Origin: an uncultured Thermomicrobiales bacterium
Lineage (GTDB): Bacteria; Chloroflexota; Chloroflexia; Thermomicrobiales; UBA6265
Reading direction: 5' to 3'
Assembly: GCA_902806355.1 (NCBI GenBank)
Contig: CADCWI010000059.1
Span: 15,197-79,196 of the forward strand
Length of the DNA stretch: 64,000 bases
Each line of letters opens with the position of its first letter. Position 1 is the stretch's first letter. The translations under genes were made by a program, and so were the position numbers. The notes beneath the pieces were generated by a model. It saw only the letters and a list, made by a program, of their open reading frames with translations, had not been told where the DNA came from and did not search any database. Below are positions 1 through 7,753 of the stretch, one piece after another.

Positions 1-400
1 TGTCGGGGCGGTAGCGGTTGTTAAACGCGATCATGAACGCCTGGGCGGGGTGCTCCGCGACCTTGGCCGCGAGTCGCTCGCCCTCCTGGAGCGTGTGCGC
101 CAGGGGCTTCTCAAGCAAAACGTGCTTGCCAGCATCGAGTGCGTCGATGGCCATCGGCACATGGAGAAAGTTGGGTGTACAGATACTTACCGCGTCCACA
201 TGGTCACCGGAAAGAAGTTCACGGTAATCATTGAAGATCCGGGCGCCATCGACGTTGTACTGCGTCTTGACCTGCTCCGCCGCTGCCGCATTCACGTCCG
301 AAATGGCGACGATCCTGGCATCGGGGTGCTTCTGATATCCCTCGATGTGACGTTGTCCTGGCCAGCCGACACCGATGATCCCGACGCGTATCTCAGCCAC
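1..400 (-). CDS. Gfo/Idh/MocA-family NAD(P)-dependent oxidoreductase (partial, C-terminus outside window)
   Basis: The reading frame begins with a GTG at 398-400, preceded by GGAGAC about seven bases upstream, and runs off the left edge. The first ~133 residues form the Rossmann half of a Gfo/Idh/MocA oxidoreductase. A dinucleotide-binding loop of the form GIIGVGWPG follows the first beta strand. ICTPNFLH lies around the cofactor region, and EKPLA carries the lysine that takes part in hydride transfer in this family. Members oxidise or reduce sugars, inositols and polyols with NAD(P). It diverges from the polyol dehydrogenase at 648, so a shared role in sugar or polyol catabolism is a reasonable inference. 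The substrate cannot be read from this fragment. Confidence 0.88.
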   Translation of the reverse strand, partial: MAEIRVGIIGVGWPGQRHIEGYQKHPDARIVAISDVNAAAAEQVKTQYNVDGARIFNDYRELLSGDHVDAVSICTPNFLHVPMAIDALDAGKHVLLEKPLAHTLQEGERLAAKVAEHPAQAFMIAFNNRYRPD

Positions 401-647
401 AACCTGTCTCCTTCTAATCGTGTGATTCTCGCTGTCCCGGTCATGCAACACCGATGTCGTTGGGGAGTCATGTCATGCGAACGGGGCAGCGCCACGGCGA
501 GACACCGGCGCGCGACACGCCTTGGAACCCCCCGGACTCCAAAAGTAGAACCCTCGGACGTGCGAGTCGACTCGCCACACCCGGGCGACCCCGGTATGGT
601 ACTGCCACACATCGTGACTGGCCGGGTATCGGCACAATCTGGAGGAA

Positions 648-1724
648 ATGATGACGGAGACGATGTTGGCGGTCGTGACCCATGGGCCGCGAGATTACCG
701 GGTCGAGGAAGTGCCGATTCCACAACCCGGACCGGGTGAGTTGATCATCGAAGTCGGTGCGATCGGCATCTGCGCGTCGGACATGAAATGCTGGCTCGGC
801 GGCGCCCTGTTCTGGGGCGAGGACGGAGCTGGAGGGTTCGTGGAGGCACCCTGCATCGCCGGTCACGAGTATGGCGGTCGAATCGTCGCCATGGGCAACG
901 GAGCGGGCGCGCACTGGAACGTCAAGGAGGGCGACCGGATCGTCGCCGAACAGATCGTCCCCTGCGGCGAGTGCCGGTACTGTCGTGACGGGCACTACTG
1001 GATGTGCCAGCGGCACTGGATCTTCGGCTTCAAGCGACAGACCGATGGCGGCATGGCCCGGTTCAACCGCATACCCGCGCAGGCTCGCGTGCACCGTGTT
1101 CCGGACGTGCTGAGTGACGGTGAGGCAGCCTACATCGAGCCGATGGCCTGTGCCTGGCACGCCGTCGATCGCGGTGAGATCCAGGAAGGCGATACCGTCG
1201 TCATCGGCGGAGTGGGCAACATCGGGCTGTGCATGCTCCAGATCGCCAGGCTGCGGAACCCTGGCCGGCTGATCGCACTCGACACCCGAGCGTACCGGCT
1301 GGAGATGGCGAGAACACTGGGAGCCGACGTGGCGATCAACGTGTCCGATGACGACGCAGTCGCGCGGGTCCGCGAGCTGACGGACGGATATGGCTGCGAC
1401 GTCTACATCGAGGCATCCGGACATCCGAGCGGTGTCATGCAAGGCCTGGAGATGCTCCGCAAGCTCGGCACATTCGTGGAGTTCAGCGTCTTCAATGAGC
1501 CAGCGACGGTGAACTGGACGATCATCGGCGACACCAAGGAGCTGAACATCCACGGCAGCCACCTCGGTCCGGGAGGATACGCGCCGTCGATCGCGGCGAT
1601 CGAGCGCGGGACGGTTGATGTGAAGCCTCTGCTGGCGGAGGCGTACCCGCTGACACAATTCGATGAGGCGATGCGCCAGGCGTTGAGCGGTGATGTGCTC
1701 AAGACTCTGATCACGCCGGTCTAG
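648..1724 (+). CDS. zinc-dependent medium-chain dehydrogenase, erythritol/threitol dehydrogenase-like
   Basis: A 358-residue MDR-superfamily enzyme. The GICASD motif near residue 43 supplies the catalytic zinc cysteine and GHEYGG near residue 77 the next ligand. CGECRYC plus a further cysteine (YWMC) forms the four-cysteine structural zinc lobe. The Rossmann loop reads GGVGNIG near residue 185. The N-terminal stretch THGPRDYRVEEVP and the segment RIVAEQIVPCGECRYC resemble, from memory, the erythritol/L-threitol dehydrogenase subgroup that oxidises a C4 polyol with NAD. Two ATGs in a row (648, 651) follow GGAGG at 641-645. It is divergent from the Gfo/Idh gene across ~250 bases that probably hold both promoters. 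The family call is firm; the substrate is inferred. Confidence 0.9.
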   Translation: MMTETMLAVVTHGPRDYRVEEVPIPQPGPGELIIEVGAIGICASDMKCWLGGALFWGEDGAGGFVEAPCIAGHEYGGRIVAMGNGAGAHWNVKEGDRIVAEQIVPCGECRYCRDGHYWMCQRHWIFGFKRQTDGGMARFNRIPAQARVHRVPDVLSDGEAAYIEPMACAWHAVDRGEIQEGDTVVIGGVGNIGLCMLQIARLRNPGRLIALDTRAYRLEMARTLGADVAINVSDDDAVARVRELTDGYGCDVYIEASGHPSGVMQGLEMLRKLGTFVEFSVFNEPATVNWTIIGDTKELNIHGSHLGPGGYAPSIAAIERGTVDVKPLLAEAYPLTQFDEAMRQALSGDVLKTLITPV

Positions 1725-1760
1725 CACCCGATAGCGAGTGGTCCGCCTCCAGCCCGATGA

Positions 1761-1879
1761 GTAGTGGCTGGTCTTGTGCCAGCCAGATACCGCAACACAG
1801 TTTCCCAGCTGTCGCGCCAGCAATGCATCTGCCGCGGACGCGACGGGTAATGCTCGGCCGGCATGAAGCCGGCCACTAC
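1761..1879. repeat. REP/MITE-like element, copy 1
   Basis: A 119-base unit. It opens with GTAGTGGCTGG and closes with the inverse complement GCCGGCCACTAC, so it has terminal inverted repeats of about 24 bases with a few mismatches. Each end is itself a small palindrome: TGGCTGG/CCAGCCA at the left and GGCCGGC/GCCGGCC at the right. The interior shares GGACGCGACGGGTAATGCT with copy 2, about 139 bases downstream. There is no coding capacity. Two outward REP hairpins joined by a spacer resemble a REPIN or small MITE; mobility is inferred only. Confidence 0.6.
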
Positions 1880-1897
1880 ACCGAAGGGCACTTTCAT

Positions 1898-2018
1898 GCA
1901 GTGGCTAGTCGTGTGCCAGCCAATTGCCGGAATGCGGCATCCCGTGTCGCCCCGTCAGCAATGCGCCCCGCTACGGACGCGACGGGTAATGCTTGGCCAG
2001 CATGAAACCGGACATTAC
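1898..2018. repeat. REP/MITE-like element, copy 2 (diverged)
   Basis: A 121-base unit in the same orientation as copy 1. Left end GCAGTGGCTAG is followed by a short inverted repeat, and the right end closes with TGGCCAGC...GACATTAC. The two ends are weaker inverted repeats than in copy 1, so this is the more decayed copy. It abuts the 3' end of the DNA glycosylase gene at 2031, and read-through transcripts would end in these hairpins. Confidence 0.55.
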
Positions 2019-2030
2019 AGGATATTGGGT

Positions 2031-2939
2031 TCAACCCTCCGGATGTCCAGTCGGCGCGATGCCGAAGAAGGCTGTCCAGAGCAGCCGGGCGGCGATCCCA
2101 CGAGCTGGACGCCAGGCCTCGGCGAGGCGATCGAGATCCTTGAGCGTGAGGTCGGGGTTCTCGTACGCCTGCCGCGCGGCACGCAGGAGCGCGATGTCAC
2201 CCGTTGGATGCGCGTCCGGCGCGCCGATTCCCCAGAGCACCGCGGACTCCGCCGTCCACCGACCGACCAGTGGTAACTCCATGAGCGCGCGAACAGCTTC
2301 GTCCGGTCGATCTCTCGCGGCGGAATCGGTCGGCAGCGCCCCGGCGATTTGCTCCCGGGCGGCATGCTGGATCGCTTCCGCCCGCCGCCAGGTCACTCCG
2401 GATGCCTGGATCAACTCGAGCGGCGCCTCGGCAAGTTGGTGCGCAGTCGGAAGCGGACGAAACGTTCTGCCTTCGATCCAGGTTGCGCCGGCGAAGCTTG
2501 CGGCGAGCTTTGCCTGCGCCACGGCCGCGGCCGCCACCGAGATGCTCTGGCCGACGATCGACGTGACGATGCCGTCGAACAGCGAGCCGTCACAGTACGG
2601 GCGAAGCCCAGGGAACCGATGAGCCAGGCGTTGGACGACAGGATCGGTAAAATACGGCAGTTCAGCGTCGATGCCGAGCACGGCATTCACCCACTCCCGA
2701 TCACCGGTTACATGCCCGTTTCCAGTTATGTCGAGTACTCCATCATGTTCCTGGCGACATCGGCGCCAGACTATCTGGCCATTGTCCCAGCCGATCCAGG
2801 TCAGGGTGCCGTCCGACCAGTGCTGCCTCGGCGATCGCTCCCCGACCCAGGCGGCGGGTCCGCATGTCTGGGCGAGCGAAAATGGTTCCGGAACCGGCAG
2901 GTGCCGGATCGTGACGGTTGGGAAACAAGAATCAGTCAA
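2031..2939 (-). CDS. DNA-3-methyladenine glycosylase II-like protein (HhH-GPD superfamily)
   Basis: A 302-residue base-excision repair glycosylase predicted to remove alkylated purines by hydrolysing the N-glycosidic bond. The HhH-GPD core spans roughly residues 120-290. IVGQSIS occurs in the first helices, and the hairpin LPLVGRWTAESA is followed by HPTGDIALLRA, whose aspartate is the catalytic residue of AlkA-type enzymes. The N-terminal ~100 residues form the expected beta-rich AlkA_N-like part. The start is TTG at 2937-2939, sharing bases with the TGA stop of the PAP2-like gene upstream; no other in-frame start lies near, so translational coupling is likely. The gene ends just before the paired repeats at 1761-2018. 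Confidence 0.85.
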   Translation of the reverse strand: MTDSCFPTVTIRHLPVPEPFSLAQTCGPAAWVGERSPRQHWSDGTLTWIGWDNGQIVWRRCRQEHDGVLDITGNGHVTGDREWVNAVLGIDAELPYFTDPVVQRLAHRFPGLRPYCDGSLFDGIVTSIVGQSISVAAAAVAQAKLAASFAGATWIEGRTFRPLPTAHQLAEAPLELIQASGVTWRRAEAIQHAAREQIAGALPTDSAARDRPDEAVRALMELPLVGRWTAESAVLWGIGAPDAHPTGDIALLRAARQAYENPDLTLKDLDRLAEAWRPARGIAARLLWTAFFGIAPTGHPEG

Positions 2940-4186
2940 TGATCAGGGCTCAGTTTCTGGCGTGCCCAGCGCCGAGCATGGCCGGGCGCATGCCAGACCG
3001 GGGCCAACAGGCGTACGAGTGGTCTAAAAACCGATCTGTTGATCACAATCGCGGTGCGAAGAACGGGGGCTGGGACGTTGACGAACTGGTCGACGCTGAT
3101 CGCGAGCCAGACAATATCGACGATGGCGAACGAGATCGTCGCCCATGCCATGCCGGCGAGGATGTCGACGACCCAGTGGTTCGACGTGTAGATGACGGAA
3201 TACCAGAGGGCGACGTTATAGGGAATGAACAGTAAACCCCACCACCGGAAATACCGGATCGCGAACAGCATAACCAGCCACGGAAATCCGGCGTGGAGGG
3301 ATGGCATGGCCGCGACCGGATGCGGGCTCGCGTTCTGCCAGATCGCGTAGGTGTCCAGCGTCTGAATGCCGCCGCGACCGATGCTTTCGGTCACCTGCCC
3401 TTGCGGCCAGTGGATGTCCGGCAAGACTCCCCAGGCGTCGGCAAGCCATGGCGGCGCGGCCGGGTACAGTAGAAAGAATGCGAACGCTCCGTAGGTCATG
3501 AAGCAGAAGGTGAGCGTGAAAAGCCAGAACCGCTCCTTGCGTCCGATCCAAAGAAGGAACGCGAACATGCACGGTAGGATGAAGTGCATGGTGTAGACAA
3601 TAACCGCGAAGTAGTCGTACCAGTGGACCGTGCCGCGAACGTAGAGCCAGTCCTGCAGCGTCGAGACTGGTTCGTACCCGAACAGGAGCGAACGGTCAAA
3701 CGCGATGAGGTTCTCGAGGCGGACCGATGGGAAATCGGACCGTTCCATCTCGCCGATCCTGCCTCCGCGGGGCAAGATGTCGCCGACCACCAGTTGGGCA
3801 GCGATGCCGCGCAGGAACTCGTAACCAAACACGAGCAGGACGAACGGAATCCAGTCCCGGAGGAACGGGCCGACGCGACCCAGGATTACGGCGCCGACGA
3901 GCAGGAAGACCGCCCACCGGTCCGGAGTGAAGAACACTCCTCGCCAGAGGTAGATTCCGATCGCGAGCGCGATGTACAAGATGAACATGCCGAAAACCAG
4001 ATAGCGGAACGTTCGCTGGTCCCGGGCGGAGCGTCCAATGTCTGATCCGGCGTGGCTTTCCGTGCTCGCGGCCGGGAAGTCGGCGCTGAACCGGCGGGCA
4101 AGCTGCGCCCCGGATGGCACCGGGGACCGGGCCGACGAATCCCGGCCATCTTCGCTATGGAGAATGGAGAGATCGAGAATGGCCAT
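2936..4186 (-). CDS. PAP2-superfamily integral membrane phosphatase/transferase (inositol phosphorylceramide synthase-like)
   Basis: A 416-residue polytopic membrane protein. About 55 soluble N-terminal residues precede at least six hydrophobic segments. The PAP2 active-site signature is present: MPSLHAG (His at ~298) and SNHWVVDILAG (His ~337, Asp ~341). YPAAPPW (~241-247) is typical of the PAP2_3 branch that includes Aur1/IPC synthases. Such enzymes dephosphorylate or transfer head groups on lipid phosphates or polyprenyl pyrophosphates at the membrane surface. It sits 50 bases downstream of a lipase-like hydrolase and overlaps the glycosylase start, so the three minus-strand genes probably form one transcript. 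The substrate is unknown. No clear ribosome-binding site precedes the ATG. Confidence 0.85.
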   Translation of the reverse strand: MAILDLSILHSEDGRDSSARSPVPSGAQLARRFSADFPAASTESHAGSDIGRSARDQRTFRYLVFGMFILYIALAIGIYLWRGVFFTPDRWAVFLLVGAVILGRVGPFLRDWIPFVLLVFGYEFLRGIAAQLVVGDILPRGGRIGEMERSDFPSVRLENLIAFDRSLLFGYEPVSTLQDWLYVRGTVHWYDYFAVIVYTMHFILPCMFAFLLWIGRKERFWLFTLTFCFMTYGAFAFFLLYPAAPPWLADAWGVLPDIHWPQGQVTESIGRGGIQTLDTYAIWQNASPHPVAAMPSLHAGFPWLVMLFAIRYFRWWGLLFIPYNVALWYSVIYTSNHWVVDILAGMAWATISFAIVDIVWLAISVDQFVNVPAPVLRTAIVINRSVFRPLVRLLAPVWHAPGHARRWARQKLSPDH

Positions 4187-4236
4187 ACCGACGGATGGTA
4201 CACCTCATGTTCACAAGTATTGGCGGGAACGCTGGC

Positions 4237-5349
4237 TCACGATCCCACCGCCTGTATCGCCCCGTCCGCGTCATCGGATGGATGCTGGACGATCGGACGC
4301 GCCACCGGGGTGCCATCGCTCCAGGAACCCATGGAGAGGGCGGCTTCCGACATACCGAGAGCAGTGTCACATTCCTGGCCGGATTCCGCACAGGTGACCA
4401 GGGCGTCGAGCGGTCGCCAGAGACCGTACCAATCGAGCGCGTCCTCCTCGCCCCCATTGCCCGCGGTCTGGGGCAGGAGGTGATCGGCTGTCAGTGCTGG
4501 TCGGCCGTAATCATCACTGCGAAGCATCACGAACCGTTGGCGATCGGCCGGGATCTCGTCCACCATGCCGGCCAGCACACGGGCATCCGACGAGCCGACG
4601 AGCGCATCATCTTCACCGACCACGATGGACACCAGCGTGTCTTCTGGCAGCCGGCGATCGAGCTGGACGGGTACGCCGAAGCCGATGCCGTTGCCGCACG
4701 TCCGACACCCGCCCGGTTCCACCAGGGTCAGGGAAGCGGCTGGCGGCAAGCCACGTTCGGAGGCGAGCGTCCCATAGACCATGGTCAGGACGGCCCCAAG
4801 CGAATGGCCGACGACGTGCACGCGGGCCGGGTCGAGATCCACCGTTTCGAGTGCGCTCGCAATGCCCACGATCATATTGTCGATGTAGCGATCCTGTCCG
4901 CCCGCGAACACTCCCGCGTTCTGGTAATCGGGATAGATAACGATGGCGCCGCGCCTGACCAGATGTTCGATCCAGCCCCCGTAGCGTTGTGGCTCAACCG
5001 CGGTGTAACCGTGCACGAACACGATCACGGGCAGGCCGGATCGCGCTGCGGTCGTGATTCCGTCCGGCTCGAACACCGTGGCACCATCCGGACGCGAGCC
5101 GATACGTCGGGTGTCGACACCGGCGAATGGATACGACTTTCCGCCCGGTCCTGACGCTGGTTGCTCGGGCTGCGTTATGTCTTGGATCGATGCGTGGGTC
5201 GTCGGCTGCGGTGTGCCTGGGAATGCTCCTGCCCCGCAAGGCATCAGGACGCCAAGCCAGACAGCGGCGAGGAGGAGGATCGATGCTGCCCGTACACGGC
5301 ATGAGTCCATCCAGGTTCGAGGCAGGCGTGTGATCCTATCTGGCGGCAT
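4237..5349 (-). CDS. exported alpha/beta hydrolase (lipase/chlorophyllase/PETase-like fold)
   Basis: About 370 residues. A hydrophobic export signal (ILLLAAVWLGVLM) lies near the N-terminus, followed by a Thr/Pro-rich linker and then an alpha/beta-hydrolase domain. VFVHGY supplies the oxyanion-hole strand and VGHSLG the nucleophilic serine elbow. A later VVGEDDALVG stretch probably carries the acid residue, and a histidine follows near ADHLLP. Several cysteines (GGCRTCG) could form disulphides outside the cell. The frame is open up to an ATG at 5400, with alternatives at 5364, 5349 and 5310. I chose 5349 because a GGA-containing stretch lies upstream, but this is weak. It is first of a three-gene minus-strand set with the PAP2-like and AlkA-like genes. 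Substrate unknown, possibly an ester. Confidence 0.8.
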   Translation of the reverse strand: MPPDRITRLPRTWMDSCRVRAASILLLAAVWLGVLMPCGAGAFPGTPQPTTHASIQDITQPEQPASGPGGKSYPFAGVDTRRIGSRPDGATVFEPDGITTAARSGLPVIVFVHGYTAVEPQRYGGWIEHLVRRGAIVIYPDYQNAGVFAGGQDRYIDNMIVGIASALETVDLDPARVHVVGHSLGAVLTMVYGTLASERGLPPAASLTLVEPGGCRTCGNGIGFGVPVQLDRRLPEDTLVSIVVGEDDALVGSSDARVLAGMVDEIPADRQRFVMLRSDDYGRPALTADHLLPQTAGNGGEEDALDWYGLWRPLDALVTCAESGQECDTALGMSEAALSMGSWSDGTPVARPIVQHPSDDADGAIQAVGS

Positions 5350-5491
5350 GTCGACTCGATCCATCGTGGAATGAACGTTGCAAATCAGGACAGCACACAT
5401 CGAGTAGAGTACTGACTCTATAGTATCGGGATGCGACCAAGGCAGCAGGAACCGGAGTGGATGCTCGATCCCTGCCTTATCCTGAACACGT

Positions 5492-5623
5492 ATGTGCGTC
5501 CAATTCAGCCCGATTCTCCAGCCGTCCTCGAATCATCGTTACCACCTGCATGTCTACTACCAAGGCGATCCGCTGCTGAGCGGTAGCGCCGCCTTCGAGT
5601 TCATGTTCGGCGCCGGGCTATGA
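5492..5623 (+). CDS. possible small protein or gene remnant (43 aa)
   Basis: A short ATG frame with a compact, mixed-composition sequence containing HRYHLHVYYQGD and ending in FMFGAGL. It reads more like the tail of a decayed protein than random frame noise. There is no good ribosome-binding site, and the flanks carry stops in all frames. Function unknown; it may be a relic of a once longer gene. Confidence 0.15.
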   Translation: MCVQFSPILQPSSNHRYHLHVYYQGDPLLSGSAAFEFMFGAGL

Positions 5624-5646
5624 GCTAAGGACATGGAGGGTTCTTT

Positions 5647-5781
5647 ATGACATCTTCTCCGCCCGCTGTGCCCTCCTCCGGTTCAACGATGTGCTCGCGA
5701 GTGGCGATGGGCCATCGTATCGTGAGCGGATACGGCTCCGGCGATACCCGCCCGATACGACCATACGTGGCGGCCCAGTAG
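5647..5781 (+). CDS. possible small protein (44 aa), unknown
   Basis: A short ATG frame preceded by GGAGGG with about six bases of spacing, a good ribosome-binding site. The protein is Ser/Pro/Arg-rich, begins MTSSPPAVPSSG, and resembles nothing I know. Its TAG stop is followed within six bases by a 10-bp perfect hairpin at 5787-5815, which could serve as a terminator or attenuator although no T-tract follows. Listed because the RBS-ORF-hairpin order is gene-like; it may still be chance. Confidence 0.25.
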   Translation: MTSSPPAVPSSGSTMCSRVAMGHRIVSGYGSGDTRPIRPYVAAQ

Positions 5782-5786
5782 CGAGA

Positions 5787-5815
5787 GCTGGGCAGGACCG
5801 TGTGCCCTGCCCAGC
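5787..5815. repeat. 10-bp perfect inverted repeat (hairpin)
   Basis: GCTGGGCAGG pairs with CCTGCCCAGC across a nine-base loop. It sits directly after the small open frame ending at 5781 and before a second perfect hairpin at 5832-5858. There is no T-tract on either strand. Confidence 0.6.
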
Positions 5816-5831
5816 CGGAATACCACCAACC

Positions 5832-5858
5832 CGAAGGTACGCAAGGCAAGTACCTTCG
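5832..5858. repeat. 9-bp perfect inverted repeat (hairpin or operator)
   Basis: CGAAGGTAC pairs with GTACCTTCG across nine bases. Arm length and spacing would suit either an RNA hairpin or a dimeric-repressor site. Further short inverted repeats follow at 5995-6016 (GCGCCGA/TCGGCGC) and 6023-6035 (ACCAG/CTGGT). Confidence 0.55.
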
Positions 5859-6200
5859 ATGCCTTTGCGAACACTTGGTGCGGACGGTCTCAATGGGCGG
5901 CAGCTCGGTGTTCTGTTCCATATCAGGACAGACGAGCTCCGGGTTGAGTTTCGCAGCTGGAGCCAGACGATCGATCCGCGAATCTCCATGATCGGCGCCG
6001 AGCGCTCCGTCGGCGCATCAGGACCAGATACTGGTACCCAATACTGAGGACAGGGTGGCTGGAACCCGCGATGTCGAATGGGTAACCATCAGCGTCGAAG
6101 ATTCCGGTAAGCTGACTGCGCTCGCGACGCCTGCGGCTGAGATCGCTCCTCTGTGTGAAACATCTCGACGACAAAAGGATGAAGGAAGGCTTCGATTCCG

Positions 6201-7529
6201 GTGGCGAACCCCAGACTCGATATCGACGCGCCCGTCAGCGACGCGGTGGATGGTGTCTCCGACGCCGATGTTGACGACAACACAATATCGGAAGACAGGG
6301 ACGGCGATGATCGTGACGTAAGGAGCGGAGCGCTTGGGGCGCTCAAGAGCGTCCTGTTCGCGCGCTTCTGGGTGACGATTTGCCTGTCCCTGACCGGGGT
6401 GTGGGTCCGGATCACTGCGATGGGCTACCTTGTCTATGAAATCACCGATGACGAGCTGAAGCTCGGATTGATCAGCTTCGCCCAGGCGGCGCCGGTCCTG
6501 ATTACCGGTCCGATCGCCGGCTCGCTGCTCGATCGGATCGACCGGCGCAAGATCCTGATGGTGGTTCAGGCCGTCAATATCGTCGCGATGTCCGTCGTCG
6601 CATGGCTCGTCTGGCGGGACAATGTCGAATACTGGCATCTCGTCGTAATCGCGATCATTGTCGGCAGCGCATCCGGGTTCGACTGGCCATCTCGTCTGTC
6701 GATGGTGCCACTGCTCGTGAAGCGACCGCAACTGCAAAGCGCGGTTGCCCTCAACGCCGCCGCCTTCAACGGCTCCCGGATCCTCGGGCCAACGATCGCC
6801 GGCTGGTTGATTGGAGCGTTCGGGCTGGCCGCCTGCTTCGGTTTCAGCGCCGCCGCCTTCGTCCCGTTCATGCTCGTGCTGTTCACGCTCGGGGTCGCGA
6901 CGGTTGTCACCTCGAAGCCGACACCGGGCGTCTCTGCGCTTGCATCGTTGCTCGAAGGGTATCGGTACATCCTGAGGACTCCACGAATCAGGGGGCTGCT
7001 CAGCGTGGACGTCGTGCCCCTGGCGTTGGGGATGACCTACATGACGATGGCCCCGGCGATCGCCCGTGACGTGCTCGATCTTGGCAGCCGGGGACTGGGG
7101 CTCATGCTCGGGGCCAATGGGATCGGATCGCTGTCCGGAACGATTGCGGTGGCGATGCTCTCGGGAGTCCGACATCGGGGGCGAATCGTGATCGCCGGGG
7201 TTGCGCTGTTCTCGCTCTTCCTGATTGCCTTCGCGCTGTCGTCCAGCACCTACCTCTCTTTCGTCCTGATGCTCTTTCTGGGCCTTTGCGCGTCGACCTA
7301 CGCGACCTTCAACGACACGCTTGTTCAACTTGAGACGGACAACGCGTATCGTGGCAGGGTGCTCTCCGTGTACACGATGTTATGGGGCCTCACGCCGATC
7401 GGGGGGCTTGAAGTCGGGGTCCTTTCGCAGTGGATAGGCGTGCAGTCCGCACTCGCAATCAACGGTGTGATCATCCTGCTTTACGTCGCGTTCCTCTGGT
7501 TCAAGACACCGGTGCGTACGATCGACTGA
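6201..7529 (+). CDS. MFS transporter, DHA3/MFS_3 (EntS-like) type
   Basis: A 442-residue major facilitator with about 50 acidic cytoplasmic residues before the first helix and roughly twelve hydrophobic segments. The loop between helices 2 and 3 carries GSLLDRIDRRKI, a clear MFS motif A. The central region has FNGSRILGPTIAGWLIG, typical of the MFS_3/DHA3 exporters that move siderophores, macrolides or other small molecules by proton antiport. The start is GTG at 6201 with GGAAGG about twelve bases upstream; the unusual Asp-rich N-terminus makes a later start possible. It is monocistronic as far as I can see. Substrate unknown. Confidence 0.85.
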   Translation: MANPRLDIDAPVSDAVDGVSDADVDDNTISEDRDGDDRDVRSGALGALKSVLFARFWVTICLSLTGVWVRITAMGYLVYEITDDELKLGLISFAQAAPVLITGPIAGSLLDRIDRRKILMVVQAVNIVAMSVVAWLVWRDNVEYWHLVVIAIIVGSASGFDWPSRLSMVPLLVKRPQLQSAVALNAAAFNGSRILGPTIAGWLIGAFGLAACFGFSAAAFVPFMLVLFTLGVATVVTSKPTPGVSALASLLEGYRYILRTPRIRGLLSVDVVPLALGMTYMTMAPAIARDVLDLGSRGLGLMLGANGIGSLSGTIAVAMLSGVRHRGRIVIAGVALFSLFLIAFALSSSTYLSFVLMLFLGLCASTYATFNDTLVQLETDNAYRGRVLSVYTMLWGLTPIGGLEVGVLSQWIGVQSALAINGVIILLYVAFLWFKTPVRTID

Positions 7530-7753
7530 GGCGAGGTCCTCATGGCACCATCAGCACTGCATGTCGGAATCATGGTATGGACGTGTCGACATACGGATAC
7601 TCCAGTAATGCAGCGTTTGCCTTTACGTAGCAGCGAGCACACCAAAAAGCGATCGAATCTCTGTGTTTACTCAGGATGCGCTCGACGCCAGGCAACATGC
7701 CATGGAAAAGGCCGGCAAGCGCTACTGACAAGCCGGCATGGGGACCCTGTTGT

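Larger units (their letters stand above)
5350..6200. other. 850-base region without a recognisable gene; hairpin-rich
   Basis: No frame here encodes a protein I recognise. It holds a small inverted repeat TAGAGT-actg-ACTCTA at 5405-5420, near the start of the hydrolase on the other strand. Two very short open frames (5492-5623 and 5647-5781) are listed separately. Between 5787 and 6035 there is a run of four perfect short inverted repeats. The promoter of the MFS gene at 6201 must also lie here, but I could not place one with confidence. Confidence 0.5.

Noticed and set aside
468..1823. Long minus-strand open frame (451 codons) opposite the polyol dehydrogenase
   Set aside because: It is the antisense shadow of a clear MDR enzyme; composition is Arg/His/Asp-heavy without domain motifs, and it extends into the repeat region.
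5645..5989. 114-codon minus-strand frame in the hairpin-rich region
   Set aside because: Composition is Arg/Ser/Pro-rich with no motif, and the region holds several inverted repeats that explain the apparent open frames on both strands.
6018..7328. 436-codon minus-strand open frame opposite the MFS transporter
   Set aside because: Highly skewed Arg/Asp/His/Gln composition and no motifs; the plus strand carries a full transporter with motif A.
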